This document shows positions 28,469 to 37,720 of a DNA stretch of 64,000 nucleotides, piece after piece. Location of the stretch: positions 62,001 through 126,000 of the forward strand of contig NZ_LGLV01000012.1 in the NCBI RefSeq assembly GCF_001687365.1, read 5' to 3'. The position numbers were made by a program, and so were the translations under genes. The stretch is from Pararhizobium polonicum. Lineage in GTDB: Bacteria; Pseudomonadota; Alphaproteobacteria; Rhizobiales; Rhizobiaceae. A model generated the notes under the pieces. The model was not told the origin of the DNA and ran no database searches. It saw nothing but the letters and a program-made list of their open reading frames with translations. Numbering within the stretch: the stretch's first letter is position 1; each line of letters opens with the position of its first letter.

Positions 28469-29158
28469 CTATGGGAGCCAGGTGTCATAATCCGAGACCA
28501 GCAGATGGCTCGGACGGGTGTCTTCTTGGATGGTGGAAAAGCGGCCGACGGGCTCGCGGAAATAGTTGTCGGTAAGATCGTCGTTGACGGTGGAAACCTC
28601 GCCCATCAGCACATCGGCGCCTTCGGCCCAGAAGGCATGCCAGTTGCCGGGCAGAAGCGTGACGCTTTCACCGGGCGCAAGCTGCAGAAAGGCGCCGGCC
28701 TTGAGCGTGCGTAGGCGGGCGTCGGTGGCAACCACGACATCGGTCGTCTCATCGACGGAGCCGTCGGGAAGCGAATTGTACATCTGCAGCACCAGCGTGC
28801 CGCCGCCGCGGTTGATGATATCTTCCGTCTTGACGGCGTGCCGATGCAGCGGATTGACCTGCCCCTTGGCGGTGATCATCAGCTTTTCGGCATAGAGCAT
28901 GCCGCGCCCATGGGCGAGCGCTGCGGCAGAACCGTTGCGCAGGGTGAAGAGCACGAGGCCGAATTCGCTGAAACGGCCCTTGCCATAGTCGGTGATGTCC
29001 CAGCCGAGCCTCGTATCGTGGATCGAAGGCGCATCCGACACGACACGCGCCTGCATCTCCTCCGGCGACCAAGAGGCAAACGGCGGCAGCACGAAACCAT
29101 GCTGGCGCATGAAGGCGTCGCTCCGCGCGATGATGGCATTGACTTCGCTCCGCAGCAT
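28469..29158 (-). CDS. D-lyxose/D-mannose isomerase family protein
   Basis: A 229-residue cupin-fold sugar isomerase. The metal site is visible in NPLHRHAVKTEDIINRGGG (His-x-His...Glu), with a later His in LLPGNWHAFWAEG and Glu in GEVSTVNDD. The family converts D-lyxose to D-xylulose and D-mannose to D-fructose. Next to a beta-mannosidase, mannose isomerisation is the likely role, giving fructose for central metabolism. It starts nine bases after the mannosidase stop and carries a ggagg ribosome site within that gene's end. Confidence 0.86.
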   Translation of the reverse strand: MLRSEVNAIIARSDAFMRQHGFVLPPFASWSPEEMQARVVSDAPSIHDTRLGWDITDYGKGRFSEFGLVLFTLRNGSAAALAHGRGMLYAEKLMITAKGQVNPLHRHAVKTEDIINRGGGTLVLQMYNSLPDGSVDETTDVVVATDARLRTLKAGAFLQLAPGESVTLLPGNWHAFWAEGADVLMGEVSTVNDDLTDNYFREPVGRFSTIQEDTRPSHLLVSDYDTWLP

Positions 29159-29167
29159 GAAAACCTC

Positions 29168-31633
29168 CTATCCGTTGCCCTGGCAGGATTGCAGGTCATA
29201 GCCGGTAAAGACCGGGGCAACGCCCGCCGCCAGCGGCTGTTTCGGGGTAAAGTGAACGACGCGGCTTTCGCCCGACGTCAGATCGAAGGCGTTGTCGGAA
29301 TAACGGCCCTCCACATCGGCTTCGATCATTACATGCAGGGCAAGTCCGGAGGCGGAGACCGTGACATCGTAGGTGCCGTCTCCCGCCGAGACTGCGGAGA
29401 TGGAGAGGCCGGATAGCTCAAGATCGAGCGCCTTGTAGGTGCCCTGAACATGATGCCCCTCGCCCCGCATGCCGTTTGATGCCTCGAAGGACCAGAACAG
29501 CAGCATGTCCTTCGGGATATCCGAGGCGGTAATGGCCGTCAGCGTCGCGGCGCGATCCGGGCTGCAGGTGCCGGCTGCGGCCATCAGGGGCTGTTTCTCA
29601 CCGGACAGCGAGACCAGGAATGTCTGCAGCTCGACGGTGACCGGTGCCGCGGTATCGTTGACCATCGAAAAAGCGATCTCTTTGCCATCGCCGGACGGAA
29701 TGGCGGCGACCGCGACCGGCTGGAAGAACCGGCGCGTCATGTAGTGCATGGCCTTCCAGTTGCCGCCATAGTCGAGGCTCGCCCAGGAGGCGACCGGCCA
29801 GGTATCGTTGAGTTGCCAGTAGAGCGTGCCCATGCAATGGGGCTTCAGCGACCGCCAGAAATCGACGGCGGTGCGGATCGCCAGCCCCTGCTGGATCTGG
29901 CTGAGATAGACGAAGTTGGAAAAATCCTTCGGAAAGCGGAAATAGCGGAACATGGTGGCCGCGATGCGCTCGTTGCCGCCGGCATTCTTCTGGTGCGCCT
30001 CCATGACAGGCGAAGCGACGTTCAGATCCTTCTGTTCTGCGAACTGCCGGACGATCGGCATCGACGTATAGGACTGGAAGCCGAATTCCGAGCAGAAGCG
30101 TGGCCGCACCGTGCGGTAATTGTCGAACGACTTGTTTTCGTGCCAAACCGACCAATAGTGCATGTCGCCGGAACCATCGGCATGCCAGGCATCGCCGAAA
30201 TTGAGCGGACCGACCGATGGGCTGGACGGCCACCACTCTGCTTCCGGGGCCGCTGCCTTGATACCGGTCTCGATGGTGCGGTTGAGCCGGTCGTAGGAGA
30301 CGAGATAGCGGTCGCGATCCTTGCGGCTCTCCTTGAACCAGTTGAGCGCACCGACCAGTTCATTGTCGCCGCACCACAGCGCGATCGAGGGATGCGAGGA
30401 CAAGCGCTTGACCTGATAATCCACTTCGGCAGCGACGTTTTCGAGAAAGTCCGGCGTCGAGGGATAGAGATTGCAGGCGAACATGAAATCCTGCCAGACC
30501 ATCAGCCCGAGCCGGTCGCAGAGATCGTAGAACCAGTCCGGCTCATAGAAACCGCCGCCCCAGATCCGGATCATGTTCATGTTGGCATCGACAGCCGAGC
30601 GCAGCAGGTCCTCGACGCCTTCCGGCGTCACGCGCGAAACCAGCGCGTCGGCCGGGATCCAGTTGGCGCCCCGGCAGAAGATTTCACGGCCGTTGATACG
30701 GAAGGCAAAACGGCTGCCGGCGGCATCCTTGTCGGTCAACAGTTCCACGGTTCGAAAGCCGATCTGGCGGGTAACGGTTTCGCCCGCAAGCGCAACGGTC
30801 AGTTCAGACAGCGCCTGCTCGCCGCTGCCGGCCGGCCACCAGAGTTTCGGGTTCTCGACGGTGAAAACATGCGTCACCTGCGTTTCACCGGCATTGACGC
30901 CGCAGTCCAGACGTTGCCGCTGCCCGTCGAGCGCGAAATCGAGGCTGGCCACGCCGGGCTCCCTGGCAAACAGCGTCACCGTCACCTGAAGATCGATCGC
31001 GCCGCCGACCTGCGGCACCTGCCGCGTCGTCACATGCTCGATGCGGGCTGGCCCAAGCTTTTTCAGCGCGATCGTGCCGTAGATGCCGAGCGGCGCGATG
31101 GCGATATTCCAGTCCCAGCCGAAATGGCATTGCGGCTTGCGCAGCATGTTGCCGTTGGGGATCGGCGAATTGTCGATCGAATAGGGAATGTAGAATGGTT
31201 GTTCGGCCTGCCGTGCAGCACCCGCCGCGATCGAGGAATGCAGGATGACGCGCAGACAATTTTCACCTGCCTTCAGAGCGGTCCCAACCTCGGGGCGATA
31301 CCGCCGGAAGCAGTTGTCGGCTCGCAGAACCTGCTGCTCGTTGACATAGACGTCGGCGATCGTGTCGAGGCTCGCGATGTCGAGATACCAGCGACCCGAA
31401 AGCTCCGCCGCATCGATGTCGAAGGTCCGCTCAAGCACCCAATCCTTGTTCGCCACCCATTGCACGTCATCCTCGTTGCGGCCGGCATAGGGGTCGGCGA
31501 TCACGCCTGCCGTCTGCAGGGCGCTGTGGACATCGCCGGGAATGGCGATGGTCAGCGCATGACTGTTGTCGGAGGAGGCAAGCTGCCAGTCGCCGGAAAG
31601 ATCGATGGCGGTGTTCTGGATGAAGGTGGTCAT
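29168..31633 (-). CDS. Beta-mannosidase (glycoside hydrolase family 2)
   Basis: An 821-residue GH2 enzyme that removes beta-mannose from the non-reducing end of oligosaccharides. An N-terminal jelly-roll sugar-binding domain (DLSGDWQLASSDNSHALTIAIPGDVHSAL, about 10-170) and an immunoglobulin-like domain precede the TIM barrel. The general acid is in ALWCGDNELVGALNW and the nucleophile in RFCSEFGFQS. The IRIWGGGFYEPDWFYDLCDRLGLMVWQDFMFAC block is characteristic of beta-mannosidases. There is no signal peptide, so it acts in the cytoplasm on imported mannosides. It is the fifth gene of the operon, after a RIME repeat. Confidence 0.93.
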   Translation of the reverse strand: MTTFIQNTAIDLSGDWQLASSDNSHALTIAIPGDVHSALQTAGVIADPYAGRNEDDVQWVANKDWVLERTFDIDAAELSGRWYLDIASLDTIADVYVNEQQVLRADNCFRRYRPEVGTALKAGENCLRVILHSSIAAGAARQAEQPFYIPYSIDNSPIPNGNMLRKPQCHFGWDWNIAIAPLGIYGTIALKKLGPARIEHVTTRQVPQVGGAIDLQVTVTLFAREPGVASLDFALDGQRQRLDCGVNAGETQVTHVFTVENPKLWWPAGSGEQALSELTVALAGETVTRQIGFRTVELLTDKDAAGSRFAFRINGREIFCRGANWIPADALVSRVTPEGVEDLLRSAVDANMNMIRIWGGGFYEPDWFYDLCDRLGLMVWQDFMFACNLYPSTPDFLENVAAEVDYQVKRLSSHPSIALWCGDNELVGALNWFKESRKDRDRYLVSYDRLNRTIETGIKAAAPEAEWWPSSPSVGPLNFGDAWHADGSGDMHYWSVWHENKSFDNYRTVRPRFCSEFGFQSYTSMPIVRQFAEQKDLNVASPVMEAHQKNAGGNERIAATMFRYFRFPKDFSNFVYLSQIQQGLAIRTAVDFWRSLKPHCMGTLYWQLNDTWPVASWASLDYGGNWKAMHYMTRRFFQPVAVAAIPSGDGKEIAFSMVNDTAAPVTVELQTFLVSLSGEKQPLMAAAGTCSPDRAATLTAITASDIPKDMLLFWSFEASNGMRGEGHHVQGTYKALDLELSGLSISAVSAGDGTYDVTVSASGLALHVMIEADVEGRYSDNAFDLTSGESRVVHFTPKQPLAAGVAPVFTGYDLQSCQGNG

Positions 31634-31671
31634 GCGAGAATATCCAATATGCTTTCGTGTCTGGGGCTTTC

Positions 31672-31815
31672 ACCCCCCTCTGTCACCTTCGGTGACATCT
31701 CCCCCGTAAGGGGAAGATTGTTCTTTTCCCTCACGCATATCGCGTCGGGAGGGCAGCAAGGTTTCGGGCAATCTCCCCCCTTGTGGGGGAGATGTCCCGG
31801 AGGGACAGGGGGGAC
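31672..31815. repeat. RIME-type repeat between ABC transporter and mannosidase genes
   Basis: Outer inverted arms cccccctctgtcaccttcgg and ccggagggacaggggggacc, and inner arms catctcccccgtaagggg / ccttgtgggggagatg, surround a short variable centre. This is the standard two-hairpin rhizobial RIME layout. In the mRNA it would form stable hairpins between two operon genes, where it could protect the upstream transport message or dampen downstream expression. Confidence 0.85.
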
Positions 31816-31839
31816 CCCGCACGCCCTCCATTCAAGCCA

Positions 31840-32925
31840 TCAAACCCTATTCTCCGTCGCCGCATCGAAGATCGAGGCCATCGACATGTCAAAGCTGAGC
31901 TTCAGTGCAGTCCCCGGCGCATAGCGCCGCGAACCGGCAATGCGCACCGATATGGTCTGTCCGGCCAGCTTCAGCCACAGGAGATTGTCGGCCCCCATCG
32001 GCTCCTCGATATCCACGACCGCATCGTGGATTTCCTCACCGGGCTCGTCGACCTTGACATGTTCCGGGCGCACGCCGAGAACGACTTTGCGGCCAGCCTC
32101 CAGAGGTCCGCGGGCCGGATAGGCATCCATGCCGAAATCGACGCCGTTAACATCGACAACCTTGCGGCCGCCCTTGTCCTTGATCTCGCCACGGAAGAAA
32201 TTCATCGACGGCGAACCGATGAACCCGGCGACGAAGAGGTTTTCCGGCATGTTGTAGATCGTCATCGGATCGGCCAGCTGCTGGATGACCCCGCTCTTCA
32301 TCACGGCGATCCGGTCGGCCAGCGTCAGCGCCTCGATCTGGTCGTGGGTGACGTAGATCATCGTGTTCTTCAAAGACTGGTGCAGCCGCTTGATTTCGAC
32401 GCGCAGTTCCGAACGCAGCTTGGCGTCGAGATTGGATAGCGGCTCGTCGAACAGGAACACATCGACATCCCGCACCAGCGCCCGGCCGATCGCCACACGC
32501 TGGCGCTGGCCGCCGGACAGCTCGGACGGCTTACGCTTCAGCAGCGGCTGGATCTGCAGGATTTCGGCGGCGCGCGCCACCCGCTTGTCGATTTCCGCCT
32601 GCGGCAGCTTTGCGACCTTGAGGCCGAAGGACAGGTTGCCCTCCACCGTCATCTGCGGATAAAGCGCATAGGACTGGAACACCATGCCGATGCCGCGATC
32701 CTTGGGTTCCTCCCAGGTGACGTTCTTGTCCTTGATGAAAATCTGGCCGTCGGAGACATCGAGAAGGCCGGCGATGCAATTGAGAAGGGTCGATTTTCCA
32801 CAGCCGGACGAACCGAGAAGCACGAGGAATTCGCCGTCCTTGACGTCGAGATTGAGCGTTTCGAGAACGGTGACCGCACCGAAACTCAACGACAGATCCC
32901 TGACCGATACGCTGTTGCTGTTCAT
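31840..32925 (-). CDS. Carbohydrate ABC transporter ATP-binding protein (UgpC/MsmK/MalK type)
   Basis: A 361-residue CUT1-family ATPase. Walker [10 protein letters not shown] (about 38-46), Q-loop [14 protein letters not shown], signature [15 protein letters not shown], Walker [17 protein letters not shown] and switch THDQ are all present. The TOBE regulatory domain follows ([15 protein letters not shown]). It energises the mannoside importer made by the next three upstream genes. It starts four bases after the permease stop. Confidence 0.93.
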   Translation of the reverse strand: MNSNSVSVRDLSLSFGAVTVLETLNLDVKDGEFLVLLGSSGCGKSTLLNCIAGLLDVSDGQIFIKDKNVTWEEPKDRGIGMVFQSYALYPQMTVEGNLSFGLKVAKLPQAEIDKRVARAAEILQIQPLLKRKPSELSGGQRQRVAIGRALVRDVDVFLFDEPLSNLDAKLRSELRVEIKRLHQSLKNTMIYVTHDQIEALTLADRIAVMKSGVIQQLADPMTIYNMPENLFVAGFIGSPSMNFFRGEIKDKGGRKVVDVNGVDFGMDAYPARGPLEAGRKVVLGVRPEHVKVDEPGEEIHDAVVDIEEPMGADNLLWLKLAGQTISVRIAGSRRYAPGTALKLSFDMSMASIFDAATENRV

Positions 32926-32929
32926 GCCA

Positions 32930-33862
32930 TTACCCTTTCACTGCGCCGGCGGCGATGCCACGGACGAAAAGCCGTCCGGAGACGAAGTAGACGATCAACG
33001 GCACGGCACCGGTCAGGATGGTTGCCGCCATGTTGACGTTGTATTCCTTCACGCCCTGAACCGAATTGACGATATTGTTGAGCTGGACGGTCATCGGGTA
33101 GTATTCCGGCCGCGTGAACACGACGCCGAACAGGAAGTCGTTCCAGATGCCGGTGACCTGCAGGATCATCGCAACCACGAAGATTGGCAGCGACATCGGC
33201 AGCATGATCCTGAAATAGATCGTCCAGAACCCTGCCCCATCCACACGCGCCGCCTTGAACAGTTCCTCCGGCAGCGAGGTGAAGTAATTGCGGAACAACA
33301 GTGTGAGGATCGGCATACCGAAGATCGTGTGCACGATGATCAGGCCGGTGAGCGAGCCATAAAGACCCATTTCGCGCAGCACGATGACGATCGGATAGAT
33401 CATCACCTGATAGGGGATGAAGGCGCCGACGATCAGGATGGTGAAAAACAGGTCCGCGCCCTTGAAGCGCCAGTTGGCCAGCGCATAGCCGTTGATCGAG
33501 GCAATGGCGATGGAAACGATCGTCGAGGGGATGGTGATCCGCACCGAGTTCCAGAACCCCCGCGAAAGGCCGTCGCAGTTGAGACCCGTGCAGGCGCTGG
33601 ACCACGCTTTTACCCAGGGCTCGAAGGTGATTTCGAGCGGCGGCGAGAAGATGTTGCCGAGCCGGATTTCCGGCATGCCCTTCAGCGAGGTGACGACCAT
33701 CACGTAGAGCGGCAGCAGGTAATAGGCGGCGGCAAAGATCAGCGCGCCGTAGATCATGATGTTGCGCGGCGAAAACATCGGGCGCGGCTTCTTGCCCCGC
33801 GGCCCGGCGGCGAGTTGTCCAGCCGTGGCGGCTGTCGTCTTCAGGGATATCGTATCAGCCAC
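32930..33862 (-). CDS. Carbohydrate ABC transporter permease (MalG type)
   Basis: A 310-residue inner-membrane subunit with six predicted segments (first at about 33-53, [21 protein letters not shown]). The ABC contact loop [29 protein letters not shown] is clear. The segment [21 protein letters not shown] is an extended periplasmic part with two Cys. It starts eight bases inside the end of the other permease gene, so translation is coupled. Confidence 0.92.
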   Translation of the reverse strand: MADTISLKTTAATAGQLAAGPRGKKPRPMFSPRNIMIYGALIFAAAYYLLPLYVMVVTSLKGMPEIRLGNIFSPPLEITFEPWVKAWSSACTGLNCDGLSRGFWNSVRITIPSTIVSIAIASINGYALANWRFKGADLFFTILIVGAFIPYQVMIYPIVIVLREMGLYGSLTGLIIVHTIFGMPILTLLFRNYFTSLPEELFKAARVDGAGFWTIYFRIMLPMSLPIFVVAMILQVTGIWNDFLFGVVFTRPEYYPMTVQLNNIVNSVQGVKEYNVNMAATILTGAVPLIVYFVSGRLFVRGIAAGAVKG

Positions 33863-34757
33863 GCTTGCGTCCTCCGAATTCCAGATAGGCCCAGGGCACG
33901 ATGATGATGGCGACGGTGATCAGCATCATGGTCGAGGCGGCAAAGCCCTGACCGAGGTTCTGCGCCTGGAACATGTAGTCGTAGACGTATTTGGCGGGCA
34001 CTTCCGACGCGATGCCGGGACCGCCGCTGGTCTGCGCCACGACAAGGTCGTAGACCCGGACGATGCCGCTGGCGATGATCACAAGCGTGGTGATGAACAC
34101 GGCGCGCATCATCGGGATGATGATGAAAAGATAGGTCTTCCACATCGGGATGCCGTCGACGCGCGCAGCCTTCCAGATATCCTCGTCGATGCCGCGCAAG
34201 CCTGCCAGCATCAGGCACATGACAAGCCCGGTGCCCTGCCAGAGTGCAGCGATCAGGATGCCGTAGATGACGATGCTGGGATTGTAGAGCGGGTCGAACG
34301 TGAATGTGCTCCAGCCAAGCGAGCGCACGACCGACTGGATGCCGAACTCCGGATTGAGGATCCACTGCCAGACCAGGCCGGTGACGATGAAGGAGAGCGC
34401 GAAGGGATAGAGAAAGATCGTGCGAAAGGTGTTCTCGAACCGGATCTTCTGGTCCATCAGCGCCGCGAGCAGGAAGCCGATCACTAGGCTGAAAATCAGC
34501 GAAAAAACGCCGTAGATGGCCAGGTTCTGGATGGAAATCAGCCAGCGGGGTGCCGACCACAACCGCTCGTACTGATCCAGTCCGACAAATGTCAGGCGCG
34601 GCAGAAGCTTGGAATTGGTGAAGGAATAAAACACCGTCCAGAGCGTACCGCCGAGAAAGATGACGACGGCGGTGAGAATCATCGGAATTGAGGCAATCTT
34701 CGAATGCAGATTGCGCAACAACTGGTTTGGCCGGCCGGCGTTCGCGTGGCCCGTCAT
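33855..34757 (-). CDS. Carbohydrate ABC transporter permease (MalF type)
   Basis: A 300-residue membrane protein with six predicted segments. It begins with a short cytosolic piece and a first helix (IPMILTAVVIFLGGTLWTVFYSFT). The contact loop GIDEDIWKAARVDGIPMWKTYLFIIIPMMRAVF is typical of CUT1 permeases. It pairs with the MalG-type protein to form the channel. A gap of 123 bases separates it from the binding-protein gene, as is common where the binding protein is made in excess. Confidence 0.92.
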   Translation of the reverse strand: MTGHANAGRPNQLLRNLHSKIASIPMILTAVVIFLGGTLWTVFYSFTNSKLLPRLTFVGLDQYERLWSAPRWLISIQNLAIYGVFSLIFSLVIGFLLAALMDQKIRFENTFRTIFLYPFALSFIVTGLVWQWILNPEFGIQSVVRSLGWSTFTFDPLYNPSIVIYGILIAALWQGTGLVMCLMLAGLRGIDEDIWKAARVDGIPMWKTYLFIIIPMMRAVFITTLVIIASGIVRVYDLVVAQTSGGPGIASEVPAKYVYDYMFQAQNLGQGFAASTMMLITVAIIIVPWAYLEFGGRKRG

Positions 34758-34880
34758 AGGTCAACCCTCCCCTGGATCGTGGTTTTCTTGCGGACGTGGC
34801 GAAAGTCCGGATATGGCATCAACCGGGAACTTCAGACCGGCCCCACAGGAGGAGCCGGCCTTCCACAGAGACTGGTCCTG

Positions 34881-36116
34881 TCAGTCAGCCGCAGCGATGA
34901 TATCGACGAAACGCTTCTGCGCAGCGTCCGGCGTCATCGTCGGCGTGGCGAAGAACTCGGAGAAGAGATCTTCCATCTGCTTTTGGGTGTCCGCGGAAAC
35001 CATCTGGTCGGTGCTGGTCACAACATTGCCCTTGGCCAGAATATCGAGGCCCTTCTTCATGCAATCGTTGGCAGCAGCAAGATCCACGTCACCGCGGACC
35101 GGCAGCGAGCCCTTCTTCAGGTTGAACGCGACCTGCGTCGTTGGGTTCAGAAGCGTCGATGCAAGCACCTCCTGCGCCTTCGACTTTTCCTCATCCTTCA
35201 GGAGCGGGAAATAGAACGCATCGCCACCGGTCGAAATGACCTCATTCACACCGAGACCCGGCAGGCAGGTATAGTCGGTACCAGCCTTCTGGCCGGCAAG
35301 CTGGAATTCACCCTGCGCCCAGTCACCCATGATCTGGCCGCCTGCCTTTCCGGTGATCACCAGATTGGTCGCCTGGTTCCAGTCCTGGACATTGGTGCCC
35401 TTCGACAGGCGGCGCGCATCGTCGGCAGCCTTGAAGACCTTGACCATTTCCGGGCCAGCGGCCGCTTCCGCATCCTTGTCGGCGAAGACCTTCTGATAGA
35501 CATCCTTGCCGCCGATCGCGATCATCAGGACGCCGAAGGCGCCGTTTGCCTGCCATGGCTGGCCACCGACTGCCAGCGGAACGATACCCGCCTTTTCAAG
35601 CGCCGGAGCGGCAGCCACGAATTCGTCCCAGTTCTTCGGCACTTCGACGCCGGCCGTCTTGAAGGCCGCATTCGAGAGCCACAGCCACTGCCAGGAGTGG
35701 ATATTGACCGGGGCGCAATAGATCTTGCCGTCGATGGTGCAGCTGTCGAGCAGGCTCGACGGCTTGATGATGTCTTTCCAATGTTCCTTGGTGGCAACAT
35801 CGGTCAGGTCGCGCATCAATCCGGACTGAACCAACTCCTCGGCCTGACGGCCGTGGTTGAACTGGGTCGCGCCCATCGGGTCGCCGCCGGTGATGCGGCT
35901 GACCATGATCGGCCGCGCCGTGCCGCCGGAACCGGCGATCGCGCCGTCCACCCATTTGTTGCCGGTGGCATCGAATGCCTTGGCAAGTTCTGCAACCGCC
36001 GCAGCTTCACCGCCGGACGTCCACCAATGGGTCACTTCCAGCTCGGCCGCGTTAGCCGCACCAAATGGAAGCACTACACTCGCCGCCAATGCAGCAGCCA
36101 ACAAACGCAATTTCAT
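34881..36116 (-). CDS. Extracellular solute-binding protein, carbohydrate (CUT1)
   Basis: A 411-residue periplasmic sugar-binding protein. A signal peptide (1 to about 24, ending GAANA) precedes ELEVTHWWTSGGEAAAVAELAKAF, the family 1 binding-protein start. Family features GKIYCAPVNIHSWQWLWLSNAAF and GGDAFYFPLLKDEE follow. Beta-manno-oligosaccharides are inferred as ligand from the operon content. It is the first gene of the operon. A palindromic operator candidate lies 17 bases before its start codon. Confidence 0.9.
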   Translation of the reverse strand: MKLRLLAAALAASVVLPFGAANAAELEVTHWWTSGGEAAAVAELAKAFDATGNKWVDGAIAGSGGTARPIMVSRITGGDPMGATQFNHGRQAEELVQSGLMRDLTDVATKEHWKDIIKPSSLLDSCTIDGKIYCAPVNIHSWQWLWLSNAAFKTAGVEVPKNWDEFVAAAPALEKAGIVPLAVGGQPWQANGAFGVLMIAIGGKDVYQKVFADKDAEAAAGPEMVKVFKAADDARRLSKGTNVQDWNQATNLVITGKAGGQIMGDWAQGEFQLAGQKAGTDYTCLPGLGVNEVISTGGDAFYFPLLKDEEKSKAQEVLASTLLNPTTQVAFNLKKGSLPVRGDVDLAAANDCMKKGLDILAKGNVVTSTDQMVSADTQKQMEDLFSEFFATPTMTPDAAQKRFVDIIAAAD

Positions 36117-36132
36117 GAGTTTTCCTCCCTCA

Positions 36133-36146
36133 CTGTAACGTTACCG
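36133..36146. promoter_or_regulatory. Candidate LacI-type operator of the mannoside operon
   Basis: ctgtaacgttaccg has a perfect ten-base palindrome gtaacgttac at its core, typical of LacI-family operators. It sits just upstream of the binding-protein start codon. It matches the site at 36453-36466 in 12 of 14 positions. Confidence 0.65.
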
Positions 36147-36452
36147 TAAAAAACTTAGTTCAATCGATTTGCAGACGCAACAGACACAACGCATAATTCC
36201 TCATAAAAACCAAACAACAATTTATAGATGTATAAATCCTCAAAACTGCGCATTGGCGCCGTCCCTTTGCTGCGCTGCGTATTCGTCGAAAAAATCATAT
36301 TAAATGCAAATATTTCTGTGTATTTTTGCACATTTGTATAAATTCCGGCTGGCCACGCACTTCGCAGATGCAAAATTCACATCATGCAGCGCATGATTCA
36401 ACCTTACGGAGAAATGCCGTTTCGAAAGCGAAAAAACCGCTCGACAAGTCTA

Positions 36453-36466
36453 CTGTATCGTTACAG
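36453..36466. promoter_or_regulatory. Second candidate LacI-type operator
   Basis: ctgtatcgttacag is an inverted repeat (ctgta / tacag) and the second copy of the motif at 36133-36146. It lies about 150 bases before the lacI-type gene, so looping between the two sites or autoregulation is possible. Confidence 0.6.
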
Positions 36467-36613
36467 ATTTTGGCATTGGGGGAGAGAATGGGCGACAGGT
36501 GCCTAAAAATCGCAAATCAGATATAAGGCAGATGAGAGCTTGGGGGCTCCGCTGCAGGGTGCCACCGTCCGTGCGACGTTGCGGCCTGAATACAGGAAGG
36601 CGATGGGTGGGGA

Positions 36614-37651
36614 ATGGACGAGAAGACCAAGAGCAGGCAGGCAATAACGCCCCCCTCGCTGAATGAACGGCCGACCTTGAAGACAATCGCCTTCATGACC
36701 GGTCTCGGCATCACCACGGTGTCGCGGGCATTGAAGGACGCTCCGGATATCGGCGCCGAAACCAAGGAACGGGTGCGGCTTGTCGCCAAGCAGGTGGGCT
36801 ATCAGCCCAATCGCGCCGGCGTTCGGCTGCGCACCGGCAAGACAAACGTCATCAGCCTGATCCTCAGCCTGGAAGAAGAATTCATCGGCCTGACGAGCCC
36901 CATGGTCGTCGGTATCTCGGAAGTCCTTGCGGCCACCCAGTATCACCTGGTCATCACGCCCTACAGCGCCCGCAGCGATCCGCTCGATCCGGTGCGTTAT
37001 GTTCTGGAGACGGGAGCCGCTGATGGCGTCATCATCTCACGTACCGAGCCGAAGGATCCGCGCGTCGCCCTGATGATGGAGCGCAATTTTCCCTTTGGTA
37101 CGCATGGCCGCACCGAAATGGGCCTCGTCCATCCCTATCACGACTTCGACAACGAGCGCTTCGCCTATGATGCCGTGCGCATGCTGGTGGAACGCGGCCG
37201 CCGCCGGATCATGCTGCTGCACCCGCCACCGTCCCTGACCTATCATATGCACATGCGCGCCGGTTTCGAGCGCGGTCTGCGCGATTTCGGCGCGACGGCG
37301 GTTCCGTTCAACAAGGTCGATCTCGACAACAGCCTGGTGGATATCCGCGCGGCCTGCGAGGCTGCAATGCGCGCGCCAGACGCCCCCGACGGCGTGATCT
37401 CAGGCAGCGGCGCAGGAGCCGTGGCGCTCGTGGCCGGAACTGAAGATGCGGGATTGAAGCTCGCGCACGACGTCGACATGGTGTCGAAACAATCGAACGA
37501 CTTCCTTCAGTGGCTCAGGCCCGAAGTCATCACGCTCAGGGAAGATTTCCGGCTGGCAGGCCGCGAACTGGCAAAGGCAGTGATTGCCCGCATAGAAGGT
37601 CAGTCTGCGGCAGAACTGCAGACCCTGAGCTTTCCGGTTCTGCAGAACTGA
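36614..37651 (+). CDS. LacI family transcriptional regulator
   Basis: A 345-residue repressor. The helix-turn-helix at about 20-43 reads PTLKTIAFMTGLGITTVSRALKDAPDIG and is followed by the hinge KQVGYQPNRAGVRLRTGKTN. The ligand domain is of the periplasmic-binding-protein type (VISLILSLEEEFIGLTSPMVVGISEVL, then ADGVIISRTEP). Divergence from the mannoside operon and the paired palindromic sites make it the probable local regulator, with a sugar from that pathway as inducer. The ATG follows tgggga. A hairpin ends its transcript. Confidence 0.92.
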   Translation: MDEKTKSRQAITPPSLNERPTLKTIAFMTGLGITTVSRALKDAPDIGAETKERVRLVAKQVGYQPNRAGVRLRTGKTNVISLILSLEEEFIGLTSPMVVGISEVLAATQYHLVITPYSARSDPLDPVRYVLETGAADGVIISRTEPKDPRVALMMERNFPFGTHGRTEMGLVHPYHDFDNERFAYDAVRMLVERGRRRIMLLHPPPSLTYHMHMRAGFERGLRDFGATAVPFNKVDLDNSLVDIRAACEAAMRAPDAPDGVISGSGAGAVALVAGTEDAGLKLAHDVDMVSKQSNDFLQWLRPEVITLREDFRLAGRELAKAVIARIEGQSAAELQTLSFPVLQN

Positions 37652-37667
37652 CCGGCACAAAGCAGAA

Positions 37668-37690
37668 CGGCCGCTGTCGATCAGCGGCCG
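37668..37690. terminator. Hairpin between the lacI-type gene and gnd
   Basis: Perfect nine-base stem cggccgctg / cagcggccg with a five-base loop between converging genes. There is no clear T run, so it may act in either direction with weak termination. Confidence 0.55.
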
Positions 37691-37720
37691 CTCCATGTGC
37701 TTTCTCAATCAAGCCCGATA

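Larger units (their letters stand above)
36117..36613. other. Divergent AT-rich regulatory region of the mannoside operon
   Basis: A 497-base spacer between the operon and its LacI gene, notably AT-rich (36150-36380). It holds the two candidate operators listed separately and presumably promoters for both directions. No coding frame is supported. Confidence 0.6.

Noticed and set aside
29744-31924. Open frame of 726 codons on the plus strand
   Set aside because: Antisense to the beta-mannosidase gene, whose motifs are certain.
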